A program made the position numbers and the translations under genes. A stretch of DNA of 10,583 nucleotides, from the NCBI GenBank assembly GCA_017616675.1, contig JAFZXR010000073.1, forward strand, positions 1 through 10,583. Reading direction: 5' to 3'. Shown one piece after another: positions 1 through 7,024 of the stretch. Every line of letters begins with the position of its first letter. Within the stretch, counting starts at the first letter, position 1. A model generated the notes under the pieces. It was not told the origin of the DNA and did no database searches. It saw nothing but the letters and a program-made list of their open reading frames with translations. Origin of the DNA: Bacteroidales bacterium (GTDB lineage: Bacteria; Bacteroidota; Bacteroidia; Bacteroidales; F082).

Positions 1-353
1 GTGTTGAGCATGCACATGCAGAAGCCGCAGATGAAGGCGCCGATCAGATAGACGCCGAAGCCCAGACGGCCGCTGGCCCACTGGACCAGAATACCGATGA
101 TGCCCACGGCGAGGGCAATCAGGGAAGTCTTTTTATAGCCATACCGCTTGATGAGCATACCCGAAGGGATACCCATGATGAGATAAGCGATGAAGTTGCC
201 GTAATTGCCAATCTGCGAAAGGAAATTGCTCGCACCGTACTGGTTTTTGACGATAACTGCCATAGGTGAACATAGGTTAGTCACGAAGGCTATCATCGCG
301 AAGAGGGCTATCATCACTATGATGGCACCCCATTGTTTTGCTTTTTCTGCCAT
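1..353 (-). CDS. Sugar MFS permease, FHS family, glucose/galactose type (5' part only)
   Basis: The gene starts at the ATG on 353-351 and runs off the left edge after 117 codons, so only the N-terminal third of a transporter that is usually about 400 residues long is visible. The peptide begins MAEKAKQWGAIIVMIALFAM and has a first membrane helix around residues 9-27, a second around 48-64 and further hydrophobic segments around 75-88 and 97-115. Between helices two and three lies the MFS loop motif A-like stretch GMLIKRYGYKK. The overall pattern resembles the inner-membrane glucose/galactose permeases of the fucose-hexose-H+ symporter family that sit beside galK in Bacteroides. It would import free hexose from the periplasm. 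It follows the nucleotidyltransferase on the same strand after 99 bp that contain a large palindrome. Galactose as substrate is inferred from galK; L-fucose is an alternative, given the nearby fucosidase. Confidence 0.8.
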   Translation of the reverse strand, partial: MAEKAKQWGAIIVMIALFAMIAFVTNLCSPMAVIVKNQYGASNFLSQIGNYGNFIAYLIMGIPSGMLIKRYGYKKTSLIALAVGIIGILVQWASGRLGFGVYLIGAFICGFCMCMLN

Positions 354-377
354 AATTTGATATTGATTTTTAACTTC

Positions 378-443
378 AAACTATGTAAAAATTGCTTTGG
401 GTGAGCCCTCGAGGTCTCACAGGCGCAATTTTTTACATAGTTT
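378..443. repeat. 66-nt near-perfect palindrome in the nucleotidyltransferase-permease spacer
   Basis: Two 33-nt arms (378-410 and 411-443) meet at a central CTCGAG with no fixed loop. The outer arms, AAACTATGTAAAAATTGC at 378-395 and its complement at 425-443, pair throughout except for one extra T. The inner GTGAG/CTCAC pairs at 401-405 and 416-420 are also intact. The segment between them (396-400 against 421-424) does not pair. In the minus-strand transcript it begins 9 nt after the nucleotidyltransferase stop codon and ends 24 nt before the permease ATG. It could be an RNA hairpin that tunes permease expression, a bidirectional terminator-like element with A and U tracts inside the stem, or one copy of a dispersed palindromic repeat family. 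No U-run follows the hairpin on the outside, so a classical terminator is not the best reading. Confidence 0.8.
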
Positions 444-452
444 TCCGTATAA

Positions 453-1355
453 TTACTTCCATAATACTTTAGGATAAACACCTTTGTCGATAAGATTCTG
501 AATCTTCTTCACTACATCCGGCTTATCTTCTTTGTAAGTCACTCCGAACCAGACGGCGTCGCTCGATAACACTTTGAGTTTTGCCTTTTTGTCGTTGATT
601 AAGTTATTGACCATCAATGGAATGTAGAATTCGGCTTTGATGTTGGTCTGTGCCGGACCATCCAAGAATGTCTTGAAGCCGTCTTCGAGATAGCCCAAGA
701 AATCTGGCGTGAAACCGAAGAAGTTCATCGATACCAAGGTGTCGAGTGGGAGAGAGTGCTCACCAGTCTCGTCGGTGTATGCTGCACCTCCCGCAGTTTT
801 TGCGATTGAAGTGCGCTCCACGATTGTCTGCAGATAGTTGCATCTGTTGCTTGTGCAAACGCCTCTTGAAACGGTACCGAAGTCCGACAAGGTGTTCTGG
901 AGCTTGTAAGCTACCATCGAATAGGCGCCTTTCTTGCCATCGCATTCCATAAGGTATTTAGCCATCACCTCAAATGCCTCTTTGCCGTAGAAATCGTCGG
1001 CGTTAATCACCGCAAACGGCTCCTTGATGACGTTGGCTGCCATCAGCACTGCATGACCTGTTCCCCAAGGTTTTACACGGCCTTCAGGCACTTTATAGCC
1101 CTTCGGAAGGCATTCCAGTCCTTGGTAGACATATTCCACAGGGATTCCGAACTTCGCGCTGCTGTTCACTTTCTCGAAAGCCTCAGCAAAGTCTTTACGA
1201 ATCACAAACACGACCTTTCCGAATCCTGCGCGCTTTGCGTCGTAAATCGAATAATCCAAAATCGCTTCATTGTTTGGACCTACACCGTCCATCTGCTTCA
1301 GGGCTCCATATCGTGAACCCATTCCAGCTGCTAAAACTAATAATGTTGGTTTCAT
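453..1355 (-). CDS. Sugar-phosphate nucleotidyltransferase (NTP_transferase fold)
   Basis: A 300-residue cytoplasmic enzyme of the nucleotidyl transferase family, which couples a sugar-1-phosphate to an NTP and releases pyrophosphate. The nucleotide-binding signature LAAGMGSRYGALKQ is at residues 8-21, close to the N-terminus as expected. PWGTGHA follows at 96-102, the metal-binding type NADDFYG at 118-124, the sugar-site type VSMNFFGF at 208-215 and a late WFGVTYKEDKPDV at 269-281. The length is close to that of single-domain pyrophosphorylases and there is no left-handed beta-helix acyltransferase tail. The gene lies 11 bp downstream of galK on the same strand, so the two are almost certainly co-transcribed. 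Related Bacteroidota proteins are often linked to sugar 1-kinase genes, and their substrate is not settled as far as I know. Next to galK, galactose-1-phosphate is the natural candidate, but glucose-1-phosphate or an N-acetylhexosamine-1-phosphate cannot be excluded. Confidence 0.85.
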   Translation of the reverse strand: MKPTLLVLAAGMGSRYGALKQMDGVGPNNEAILDYSIYDAKRAGFGKVVFVIRKDFAEAFEKVNSSAKFGIPVEYVYQGLECLPKGYKVPEGRVKPWGTGHAVLMAANVIKEPFAVINADDFYGKEAFEVMAKYLMECDGKKGAYSMVAYKLQNTLSDFGTVSRGVCTSNRCNYLQTIVERTSIAKTAGGAAYTDETGEHSLPLDTLVSMNFFGFTPDFLGYLEDGFKTFLDGPAQTNIKAEFYIPLMVNNLINDKKAKLKVLSSDAVWFGVTYKEDKPDVVKKIQNLIDKGVYPKVLWK

Positions 1356-1366
1356 TGTATTAAAAT

Positions 1367-2515
1367 TTATTCTATTCTCCTAGCCCCATTAGAAATCACT
1401 ACATCATAAACCTTCGGCTCATGACCGAATTTCTTATAAAACTTCTCTTTCGCTGTGGCGATAAACTTATCGTAAAGTCCTTCTTTTACAAGGTTTATCG
1501 TACATCCGCCGAAGCCGCCGCCCATCACACGTGAGCCTGTAACACCGCATTCTTTCGCGATATCATTCAGAAAATCGAGCTCCTCACAGCTCACTTCATA
1601 TTCCTTGCTCATGCCGTAATGCGTGCCGTACATGCGGTCGCCGACAGTAGCGTAATCGCCTTTTTCAAGGGCATCGCAGACGTCCAAGACACGCTGTTTT
1701 TCGCCGATGACATACTTTGCGCGCATGTAATCCTCGCTAGAAATCTCGTTTTTCACCTCATTGAGCATCTGCATAGTTGCGTCGCTGAGATATTTCACCT
1801 CCGAATGCTTAGCTGCAATGTGAGCGCAAGCATTTTCACACGATTCACGGCGTTTGTTGTAGGCCGACGACGCCAGCTCGTGTTTCACCACAGTGTCGAG
1901 CAAAACGACCTTGTAACCTTTCGGATCAAATGGGAAATACTCGAACTCCATGGTGGCACAATTCAACCGCATCAAATGGCCTTTCTTACCGAAAATAGAG
2001 GCAAATTGGTCCATGATGCCGCATTTCACACCACAATAGTTATGCTCGGTCGACTGTCCGATGCGTGCCAACTCAAATTTGTCTATGCCCAAATCATAGA
2101 TGTCATTCAACGCGAATGCGAAGGTACTCTCCAAGGCCGCTGACGACGACATTCCCGCGCCAAGCGGCACATCGCCGGCAAACACGGTGTCGAATCCCTT
2201 CGGCTGAAAACCGCGTTTCTGCATCTCTCGCACGACACCGAAGATATATCTTGCCCAAGGTTCTTTCGGAGCGTCTTCCTCACGCATTCCGAACTCGCTT
2301 TTTGCCTGATAATCAATAGAGTAGGCTCTTATTTTATCAGTTCCGTTAGGATTTATCGCTGCATAAATGCCTTTGTCGATGGCTCCCGGGAACACAAAGC
2401 CGCCGTTATAATCGGTATGCTCGCCAATCAGATTCACGCGACCAGGCGAGGTGTAAACGCGTAACTCATTGCCAAACAACGAGTTAAACTTGTCTTTTAT
2501 AGCTTTTATATCCAT
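1367..2515 (-). CDS. galK: Galactokinase
   Basis: Phosphorylates alpha-D-galactose at C1 with ATP in the cytoplasm, the first committed step of galactose use. At 382 residues it is the standard length and carries all three GHMP-kinase landmarks. The galactose-binding signature GRVNLIGEHTDYNGG is at residues 25-39, with Arg26, Glu32, His33 and Asp35. The ATP loop PLGAGMSSSAALE is at 117-129, and the C-terminal glycine motif VMGGGFGG at 330-337. The catalytic-base candidate is Asp169 in GIMDQF. The GEHTDYNGG form is specific for galactokinase among GHMP enzymes, so mevalonate or homoserine kinase is excluded. The start codon overlaps the stop of the upstream secreted-protein gene (TAATG, 2517-2513), which suggests translational coupling. 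The nucleotidyltransferase and a hexose permease follow on the same strand. No galT-like gene is visible in the window. Confidence 0.97.
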   Translation of the reverse strand: MDIKAIKDKFNSLFGNELRVYTSPGRVNLIGEHTDYNGGFVFPGAIDKGIYAAINPNGTDKIRAYSIDYQAKSEFGMREEDAPKEPWARYIFGVVREMQKRGFQPKGFDTVFAGDVPLGAGMSSSAALESTFAFALNDIYDLGIDKFELARIGQSTEHNYCGVKCGIMDQFASIFGKKGHLMRLNCATMEFEYFPFDPKGYKVVLLDTVVKHELASSAYNKRRESCENACAHIAAKHSEVKYLSDATMQMLNEVKNEISSEDYMRAKYVIGEKQRVLDVCDALEKGDYATVGDRMYGTHYGMSKEYEVSCEELDFLNDIAKECGVTGSRVMGGGFGGCTINLVKEGLYDKFIATAKEKFYKKFGHEPKVYDVVISNGARRIE

Positions 2516-4992
2516 TATTTCTTGATAAATGTCTTGATGCTCTTTTCGTTTTTGCCAATAATCTCAACAAAATACAATCCCGATTCAAGATCAGACAGGT
2601 CGATGACGGCTTCCTTATTATTAATGGTCATCTCCATAACCTTGACGGAAAGAACATTATAGATGCTGATGCTCTGAATATCTTCTTCTGTATTGATATT
2701 CAATATGTTATCGACAGGGTTAGGATACATCTTTGTCTCAAGATAGTTCTCGTTGACCGAAGAGAGCGTGTCGGTAGGCACGACTTTCACGTTGTCGATA
2801 AACCACGAATATGTCAGGATATCGCTGCCGTTGTTATGTGCGCGCCATCTTAGTTTGATATTTTGTCCTTGGTATGCCGAGAGGTCGAGCTGAACGGGTT
2901 CTTGGAACTGATTGACCCACTCCGGCTGGTCTACTGCATCCCAGAGAGTATTCCATTCGCCTGTGCTTGTATTCAAAACATCGACTTTATAATGGTCATA
3001 GTATTCCGCTATGCCGTATTGGCAGAAGGTCTCAAATGTGAGCGCTGTCGGGCGGTTGATTGTCAGTAAAGGTGTCACAAGAGCCTCGTCCTGCGGTCCC
3101 CATTCTTCCGATTCATCCCATTCAACGCCGGCCATACGCTCGCCTTGCGGAGGCACCACATAGTATTCTTCACCGAAATAGTTGGTGGCATATTCAGCTT
3201 TGAATCTGTACCATGTAAACCAGCTCATGTTAAGCGACTGTATCGACCAGCCCGCTGGAGGGAACTGCTCGCCCTCAAAGCCTTCGAGCAACAACGGTGC
3301 CTGCCAATCCCAGTGCAATGCGTATGGCTCGGAATCGGCGGAATGTCCGAGGTCATCGACCATGTGGAACACTATGCTCGCAGTGGTATGGTTGGCTTGT
3401 GCCGGCAAGGTCGCCGTGAAGTCATAGTTGGCCTTGTTGGTCTTATTCAGCGTGATGTCGTATGCTTGACCGTTAACGGTATAGGTGGCTTGCATCTGGT
3501 TCGGTACGCCAGTCTCGTCGTAGACTCTCAGCGAGATATTCATCGGGGTGTCGGCCCATGTCTGAGTGCCTTTAAGCCACACTACTGTTGGCGGGTCGTT
3601 GTCTTGCGATGTCGAGTTGATGTAGATGTCGTCGATGCAGAGGTTCCATCCGTAGCCGCTCACGCCCTCGAAGATCACGAAACCGTAGCCTTCCGGACTG
3701 TCGAAGGTGTAGGTGTATTCATACCAGTCGCTCGTTTCGCCGGCCACAGGTTCCATCATGGTGTTACGGTGTACGGTGCCGAGCAAGGTGCCGTCGTTGA
3801 TATCGGTGGTCGGGGAGTAGTACACGTTGATTCTGTCAGGACGGTTGATGTTATTGTTGAAGTTACGGTAAATCCAGTAACGCACGGTGTTGTCGGTAGC
3901 GCTTAGCTGCAGCTTCGGTGAGATCAGATTGGCCGAACTGCCTGCAGGGCTTGTGTAGCAGTAGAAACGAGCCATCGCGGCGCTCTCGTCATGTGGCGTG
4001 CACGCTGGCCAGTCGTTGGAAGTCTTGCGTTCGAAGACATAACTGCCGTTTGTTGCAACATTTTGCCAACCCTCAGGAGGGAATGTCTCATCTTCGAAGC
4101 CCTCGGTCAATGGGTAGGTGCTGACAGGCGCCAAAGCCGTGATGCTGTAGTCGGCCGATTGCGTAGGAGCTGAGTTCGACGACGTGACATCGAAAGTAGC
4201 ATGAATGGTCTCGCCATTGCCAAGATTCATTGGTATAGTAGCTTTTGCGACCATCTCGGTGGAGGTGTTGTAAGCCAGGTTGACTTGAGTCACCTGTGTG
4301 CCGTTCTGATAAAACTCCACAGGCAACGAACCGGTGCTTGCAAACTGATAAGTGTCGTTTTGCGATCCTGTGTTGCTGAGCAGGAAACGCAGGTATACCG
4401 ATTCGCCGAAATATGCTGTGGTGTCTGGTGTAAGCTGCTCAACCGAGAAACAATATTGCGCTGTGTGCTCAATCACAACGTCGTCGATCGACAGATACCA
4501 TGCAAAATTATTGGCTGTGCTGTGGAAACCGACATAAAAGCTTCCTGTAGCCGTGGCCTGAAAAACTCCCGAAACCTGTTGATATTCAGTGTTGTCGATG
4601 ATAAACATCGGTACAACATTTATTGTCATATTCGACGGATTGGGGTTCGTGCCGGCTTTGACTTCAAGGTTGAAGTGGTCGGTATGCCATGTGACATACC
4701 AAAACGAAACGCGATAGTATTCGCCTGCCGTCACTTGAATCTCTTTATATCCCCACACATCGGTATTGTAGGTGGCGTACATGTACCAGTCGCCTGTATG
4801 TGGCTTACGTCCACGGGCTGTGTTGTCGTCCGGGATGGTGATGCCGGCCTTCCAGCCATTATCGCTGCTAATCCATCCGACAGGTGTCTGCTCGACAGTG
4901 TTGCCAGTCTCAAATCCTTCATTAACAATGACTTGCGAAAAAGCCATCGCACTAATCATCAATGCTAAAATAGTGAAGTAAAGTTTTTTCAT
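2515..4992 (-). CDS. Secreted multidomain adhesin-like protein with T9SS type A sorting domain
   Basis: An 825-residue exported protein. Residues 1-20 (MKKLYFTILALMISAMAFSQ) form a Sec signal peptide. Three modules of the choice-of-anchor-J / cleaved-adhesin type follow at about 22-178, 293-459 and 567-739. Each opens with a GFE motif (NEGFETG; TEGFEDETFPPEGW; LEGFEGEQFPPAGW) and closes with an IDD/IDN strand (LSIDDVVIE, LCIDDIYIN, WFIDNVKVV). Ig/CARDB-like linkers lie at about 180-290 and 463-560. The tail at 755-825 is a T9SS type A signal: KMYPNPVDNILNI, then SIYNVLSVKV and LESGLYFVEI. Similar modules form the haemagglutinin/adhesin parts of gingipains, but no protease or glycosidase catalytic motif is seen, so a binding or structural role at the cell surface is inferred. 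The gene leads the galK operon from its own promoter and ends in a 1-base overlap with galK. Its ligand is unknown. Confidence 0.88.
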   Translation of the reverse strand: MKKLYFTILALMISAMAFSQVIVNEGFETGNTVEQTPVGWISSDNGWKAGITIPDDNTARGRKPHTGDWYMYATYNTDVWGYKEIQVTAGEYYRVSFWYVTWHTDHFNLEVKAGTNPNPSNMTINVVPMFIIDNTEYQQVSGVFQATATGSFYVGFHSTANNFAWYLSIDDVVIEHTAQYCFSVEQLTPDTTAYFGESVYLRFLLSNTGSQNDTYQFASTGSLPVEFYQNGTQVTQVNLAYNTSTEMVAKATIPMNLGNGETIHATFDVTSSNSAPTQSADYSITALAPVSTYPLTEGFEDETFPPEGWQNVATNGSYVFERKTSNDWPACTPHDESAAMARFYCYTSPAGSSANLISPKLQLSATDNTVRYWIYRNFNNNINRPDRINVYYSPTTDINDGTLLGTVHRNTMMEPVAGETSDWYEYTYTFDSPEGYGFVIFEGVSGYGWNLCIDDIYINSTSQDNDPPTVVWLKGTQTWADTPMNISLRVYDETGVPNQMQATYTVNGQAYDITLNKTNKANYDFTATLPAQANHTTASIVFHMVDDLGHSADSEPYALHWDWQAPLLLEGFEGEQFPPAGWSIQSLNMSWFTWYRFKAEYATNYFGEEYYVVPPQGERMAGVEWDESEEWGPQDEALVTPLLTINRPTALTFETFCQYGIAEYYDHYKVDVLNTSTGEWNTLWDAVDQPEWVNQFQEPVQLDLSAYQGQNIKLRWRAHNNGSDILTYSWFIDNVKVVPTDTLSSVNENYLETKMYPNPVDNILNINTEEDIQSISIYNVLSVKVMEMTINNKEAVIDLSDLESGLYFVEIIGKNEKSIKTFIKK

Positions 4993-5035
4993 TTCTATAA
5001 TTTTTAAAGATTAATTTCAAAATTTATTTAACCTA

Positions 5036-5043
5036 CAAAAATA
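5036..5043 (-). promoter_or_regulatory. Bacteroidota-type -7 box for the adhesin-galK operon
   Basis: Read on the minus strand the sequence is TATTTTTG, an exact match to the Bacteroidota sigma-ABfr consensus TAnnTTTG. A possible weak -33 element, CTTG (consensus TTTG), lies 20 nt further upstream at 5064-5067. The box sits 43 bp upstream of the secreted-protein ATG, which would give a leader of roughly 35-40 nt. It overlaps the -33 region of the oppositely oriented fucosidase promoter. Confidence 0.6.
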
Positions 5044-5076
5044 GAAATGATTTTTCAAAAAAACAAGAAAATTTTG

Positions 5077-5084
5077 TATTTTTG
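5077..5084 (+). promoter_or_regulatory. Bacteroidota-type -7 box directly before the fucosidase start
   Basis: TATTTTTG matches TAnnTTTG exactly. A weak -33 candidate, TTTC at 5053-5056, lies 20 nt upstream. The box ends only 4 nt before the ATG at 5089, so transcription would start at or within a few bases of the start codon and the mRNA would be leaderless or nearly so. This also argues against the alternative upstream ATG at 5047, which would lie ahead of the promoter. Confidence 0.6.
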
Positions 5085-5088
5085 TGAC

Positions 5089-6468
5089 ATGAAAAGATTA
5101 ATTCCGACCATAATATTAGCCCTTACTTTGACTTCCTGTGTGAAGTCTCCAGAGCCGATTTATCCAGTTCCTACTGAGGATCAGCTCGAATGGCAGAAGC
5201 TCGAGACGTATGCCTTTATCCACTTTGGCTTGAATACTTTCAACGATTTGGAATGGGGCTACGGCGACACTCCGGCTGCTACTTTCAATCCCGCCAACCT
5301 CGATTGCGACCAATGGGCTGCAACGCTGAAAGCCGCTGGCATGAAAGGCGTCATCCTTACTGCGAAACATCACGACGGATTCTGTCTTTGGCCAACAAAA
5401 TCAACCGATTACAACATTTCGCAGTCACCTTATAAAAATGGCGAAGGCGATGTCGTCAAAGAGCTTTCCAAAGCCTGCAGAAGACAAGGACTTTTGTTTG
5501 GAATCTATTGTTCTCCTTGGGATAGGCATAATTCCCGCTACGGATATCCCGAATATGTCGAGACATATCACCAACAGATTCAGGAACTTGCGACTGATTA
5601 CGGTACTTTGTTCGAGTTCTGGTTCGACGGGGCAAACGGAGGCGATGGCTACTATGGTGGCGCATGTGAGACACGTCAGATCGATCATGAAAAATACTAC
5701 GACTATTATGGCGCAAAAGAAATCGTGCTGATGAGAAATCCTTCGGCGATGATATTCGGCGGGCCGTATCAGACCGTTCGATGGATTGGCAACGAAAAAG
5801 GCTATTCCGCGCCTACAAACTGGTGTAATGTGACCGAAAATGGCGCTGAATGGGTTCCCGCAGAGGTGGATGTCTCGATTCGTCCAGGCTGGTTTTATCA
5901 CGAAAGTGAAGACGATAAAGTGAAGACTGTCAATGAGTTATGCGATATTTATTACAACAGCGTCGGGCATAATTCCAATCTGCTGCTTAATTTTCCTATC
6001 GCCCTTAACGGAAAGATTCATCCAATCGACTCAGCACGTGCCATTGAGTTCCATAATGCTATTTCTAACGAATTGAATGACAATAAGTTAGCCGATGCAA
6101 AAGTCAATGCCGATAATGAACGGGGTAGGCGTTTTGCTGCTTCCAAGGCAAATGATAATGATCCTGAGACGTATTGGGCTACCGACGATGACTATCCATA
6201 CGGAACAATAACATTTTCATTCGAAAAGCCCGTCACGCTTAGCAAAGTGATGATTCAGGAATATGTGAAGCTTGGCCAAAGGGTGAAGTCGTTTTATCTG
6301 GAAGGTTGTAAGGATGGTAAATGGTTTAGAATCAATACTTTAGATGAGACAACGACGGTGGGTTATAAACGAATAGTCCGTTTCAATCCTGTTGAACTCG
6401 ATAAACTTGCAATAAACTTTGAAGAGAGTCGCGGACCGTTGTGTATCAGCAACATAGAAGCTTATTGA
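5089..6468 (+). CDS. Alpha-L-fucosidase, GH29-B type, lipoprotein with F5/8C-like domain
   Basis: A 459-residue exo-glycosidase that removes alpha-linked L-fucose; the GH29-B branch favours alpha-1,3/1,4-fucose on Lewis-type glycans. I chose the ATG at 5089 over the in-frame ATG at 5047 because it begins a clean lipoprotein signal, MKRLIPTIILALTLTSC, with lipidated Cys17, and because a promoter box ends just before it. The GH29 barrel covers about 33-325 with FIHFGLNTFNDLEWG (43-57), AKHHDGFCLWP (92-102), the nucleophile Asp180 in FEFWFDGANGG, and RWIGNEKG (231-238), whose Glu236 is the likely acid/base by analogy with GH29-B enzymes. Residues about 335-459 look like a discoidin/F5-8C carbohydrate-binding domain. 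The residues after Cys17 (VKSPEP) lack a strong acidic surface-export signal, so periplasmic anchoring is possible. It is transcribed away from the galK operon; its 3' end overlaps coaE. Confidence 0.92.
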   Translation: MKRLIPTIILALTLTSCVKSPEPIYPVPTEDQLEWQKLETYAFIHFGLNTFNDLEWGYGDTPAATFNPANLDCDQWAATLKAAGMKGVILTAKHHDGFCLWPTKSTDYNISQSPYKNGEGDVVKELSKACRRQGLLFGIYCSPWDRHNSRYGYPEYVETYHQQIQELATDYGTLFEFWFDGANGGDGYYGGACETRQIDHEKYYDYYGAKEIVLMRNPSAMIFGGPYQTVRWIGNEKGYSAPTNWCNVTENGAEWVPAEVDVSIRPGWFYHESEDDKVKTVNELCDIYYNSVGHNSNLLLNFPIALNGKIHPIDSARAIEFHNAISNELNDNKLADAKVNADNERGRRFAASKANDNDPETYWATDDDYPYGTITFSFEKPVTLSKVMIQEYVKLGQRVKSFYLEGCKDGKWFRINTLDETTTVGYKRIVRFNPVELDKLAINFEESRGPLCISNIEAY

Positions 6469-7024
6469 TGGCTTCAACCTGTGGCTTTACCGGCTTGTTT
6501 CCATCGTTATAAATCACAAAATCGGCTTTCGAAATCTTTGTCTCTTCGCTTAACTGCAGGCGCATCCTCGAACGGACATTCTCTTCGGTGCAGTCGTCGC
6601 GAAGCATAACACGTTGTAAACGAAGGTCTTCGGGCGCTGAAACAAATATAATCTTATCAAAGAATTTCTGATAATTTTTCTCAAATAAAATCGCTGATTC
6701 ATAAAGCACATAAGGCGATTTCTGCTCATCGCACCACTCGTCGAAACGCTTGTCCAAGGCCGGATATAACACCGACTCGATAAACCGCATCGCTTCCTCG
6801 TTTTTGAAAAGATGATAGGAGAGTAGCTTCTTATTAAGAGTGCCGTCTTCGAAATATACTTCTTCTCCGAAACGATTGATTATCAATTCTTTAACAGATG
6901 GAATCAAGTAAAGTTTTTTGGTCTCATCGTCGGAATAAAACACCGGAATGCCGAGGTTTTCGAACATCTTGCACACGTAGCTCTTGCCACTGCCGATGTT
7001 GCCGGTGATGCCGATTCTTTTCAT
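6446..7024 (-). CDS. coaE: Dephospho-CoA kinase
   Basis: Catalyses the last step of coenzyme A synthesis, ATP-dependent phosphorylation of the ribose 3'-hydroxyl of dephospho-CoA. The 192-residue length is normal. The P-loop GNIGSGKS is at residues 8-15, following the family start MKRIGITG. FYSDDE (29-34) contains the acidic pair expected in the substrate site. ESAILFE (109-115) corresponds to the family PLLFE segment. RLQRVMLRD (135-143) and NVRSRM (149-154) form the arginine-rich lid, and ADFVIYNDG (167-175) is the typical closing motif. The start overlaps the stop of the YbbR gene in a TAATG junction, implying coupled translation. The 3' end runs 23 bp into the convergent fucosidase gene, so no independent terminator exists between them. 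Confidence 0.96.
   Translation of the reverse strand: MKRIGITGNIGSGKSYVCKMFENLGIPVFYSDDETKKLYLIPSVKELIINRFGEEVYFEDGTLNKKLLSYHLFKNEEAMRFIESVLYPALDKRFDEWCDEQKSPYVLYESAILFEKNYQKFFDKIIFVSAPEDLRLQRVMLRDDCTEENVRSRMRLQLSEETKISKADFVIYNDGNKPVKPQVEAINKLLCC

Noticed and set aside
378..443. Classical intrinsic terminator between the nucleotidyltransferase and the permease
   Set aside because: No U-run follows the full hairpin in the direction of transcription and the permease begins 24 nt later on the same strand. A regulatory or repeat role is kept open instead.
1619..2143. 174-codon plus-strand frame opposite galK
   Set aside because: galK is intact with all motifs on the other strand; the shadow has no domain, ribosome site or promoter.
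3145..4968. Long plus-strand open frames of about 250 codons (3145-3906 and 4201-4968) opposite the secreted protein gene
   Set aside because: Their translations are rich in Cys, His, Val and Arg with no recognisable domain, and the minus-strand frame encodes a coherent signal peptide, repeated modules and a T9SS tail. They are antisense shadows.
5047..5088. In-frame upstream ATG that would lengthen the fucosidase by 14 residues
   Set aside because: It precedes the TATTTTTG promoter box and puts a charged MIFQKNKK stretch before an otherwise normal lipoprotein signal peptide.
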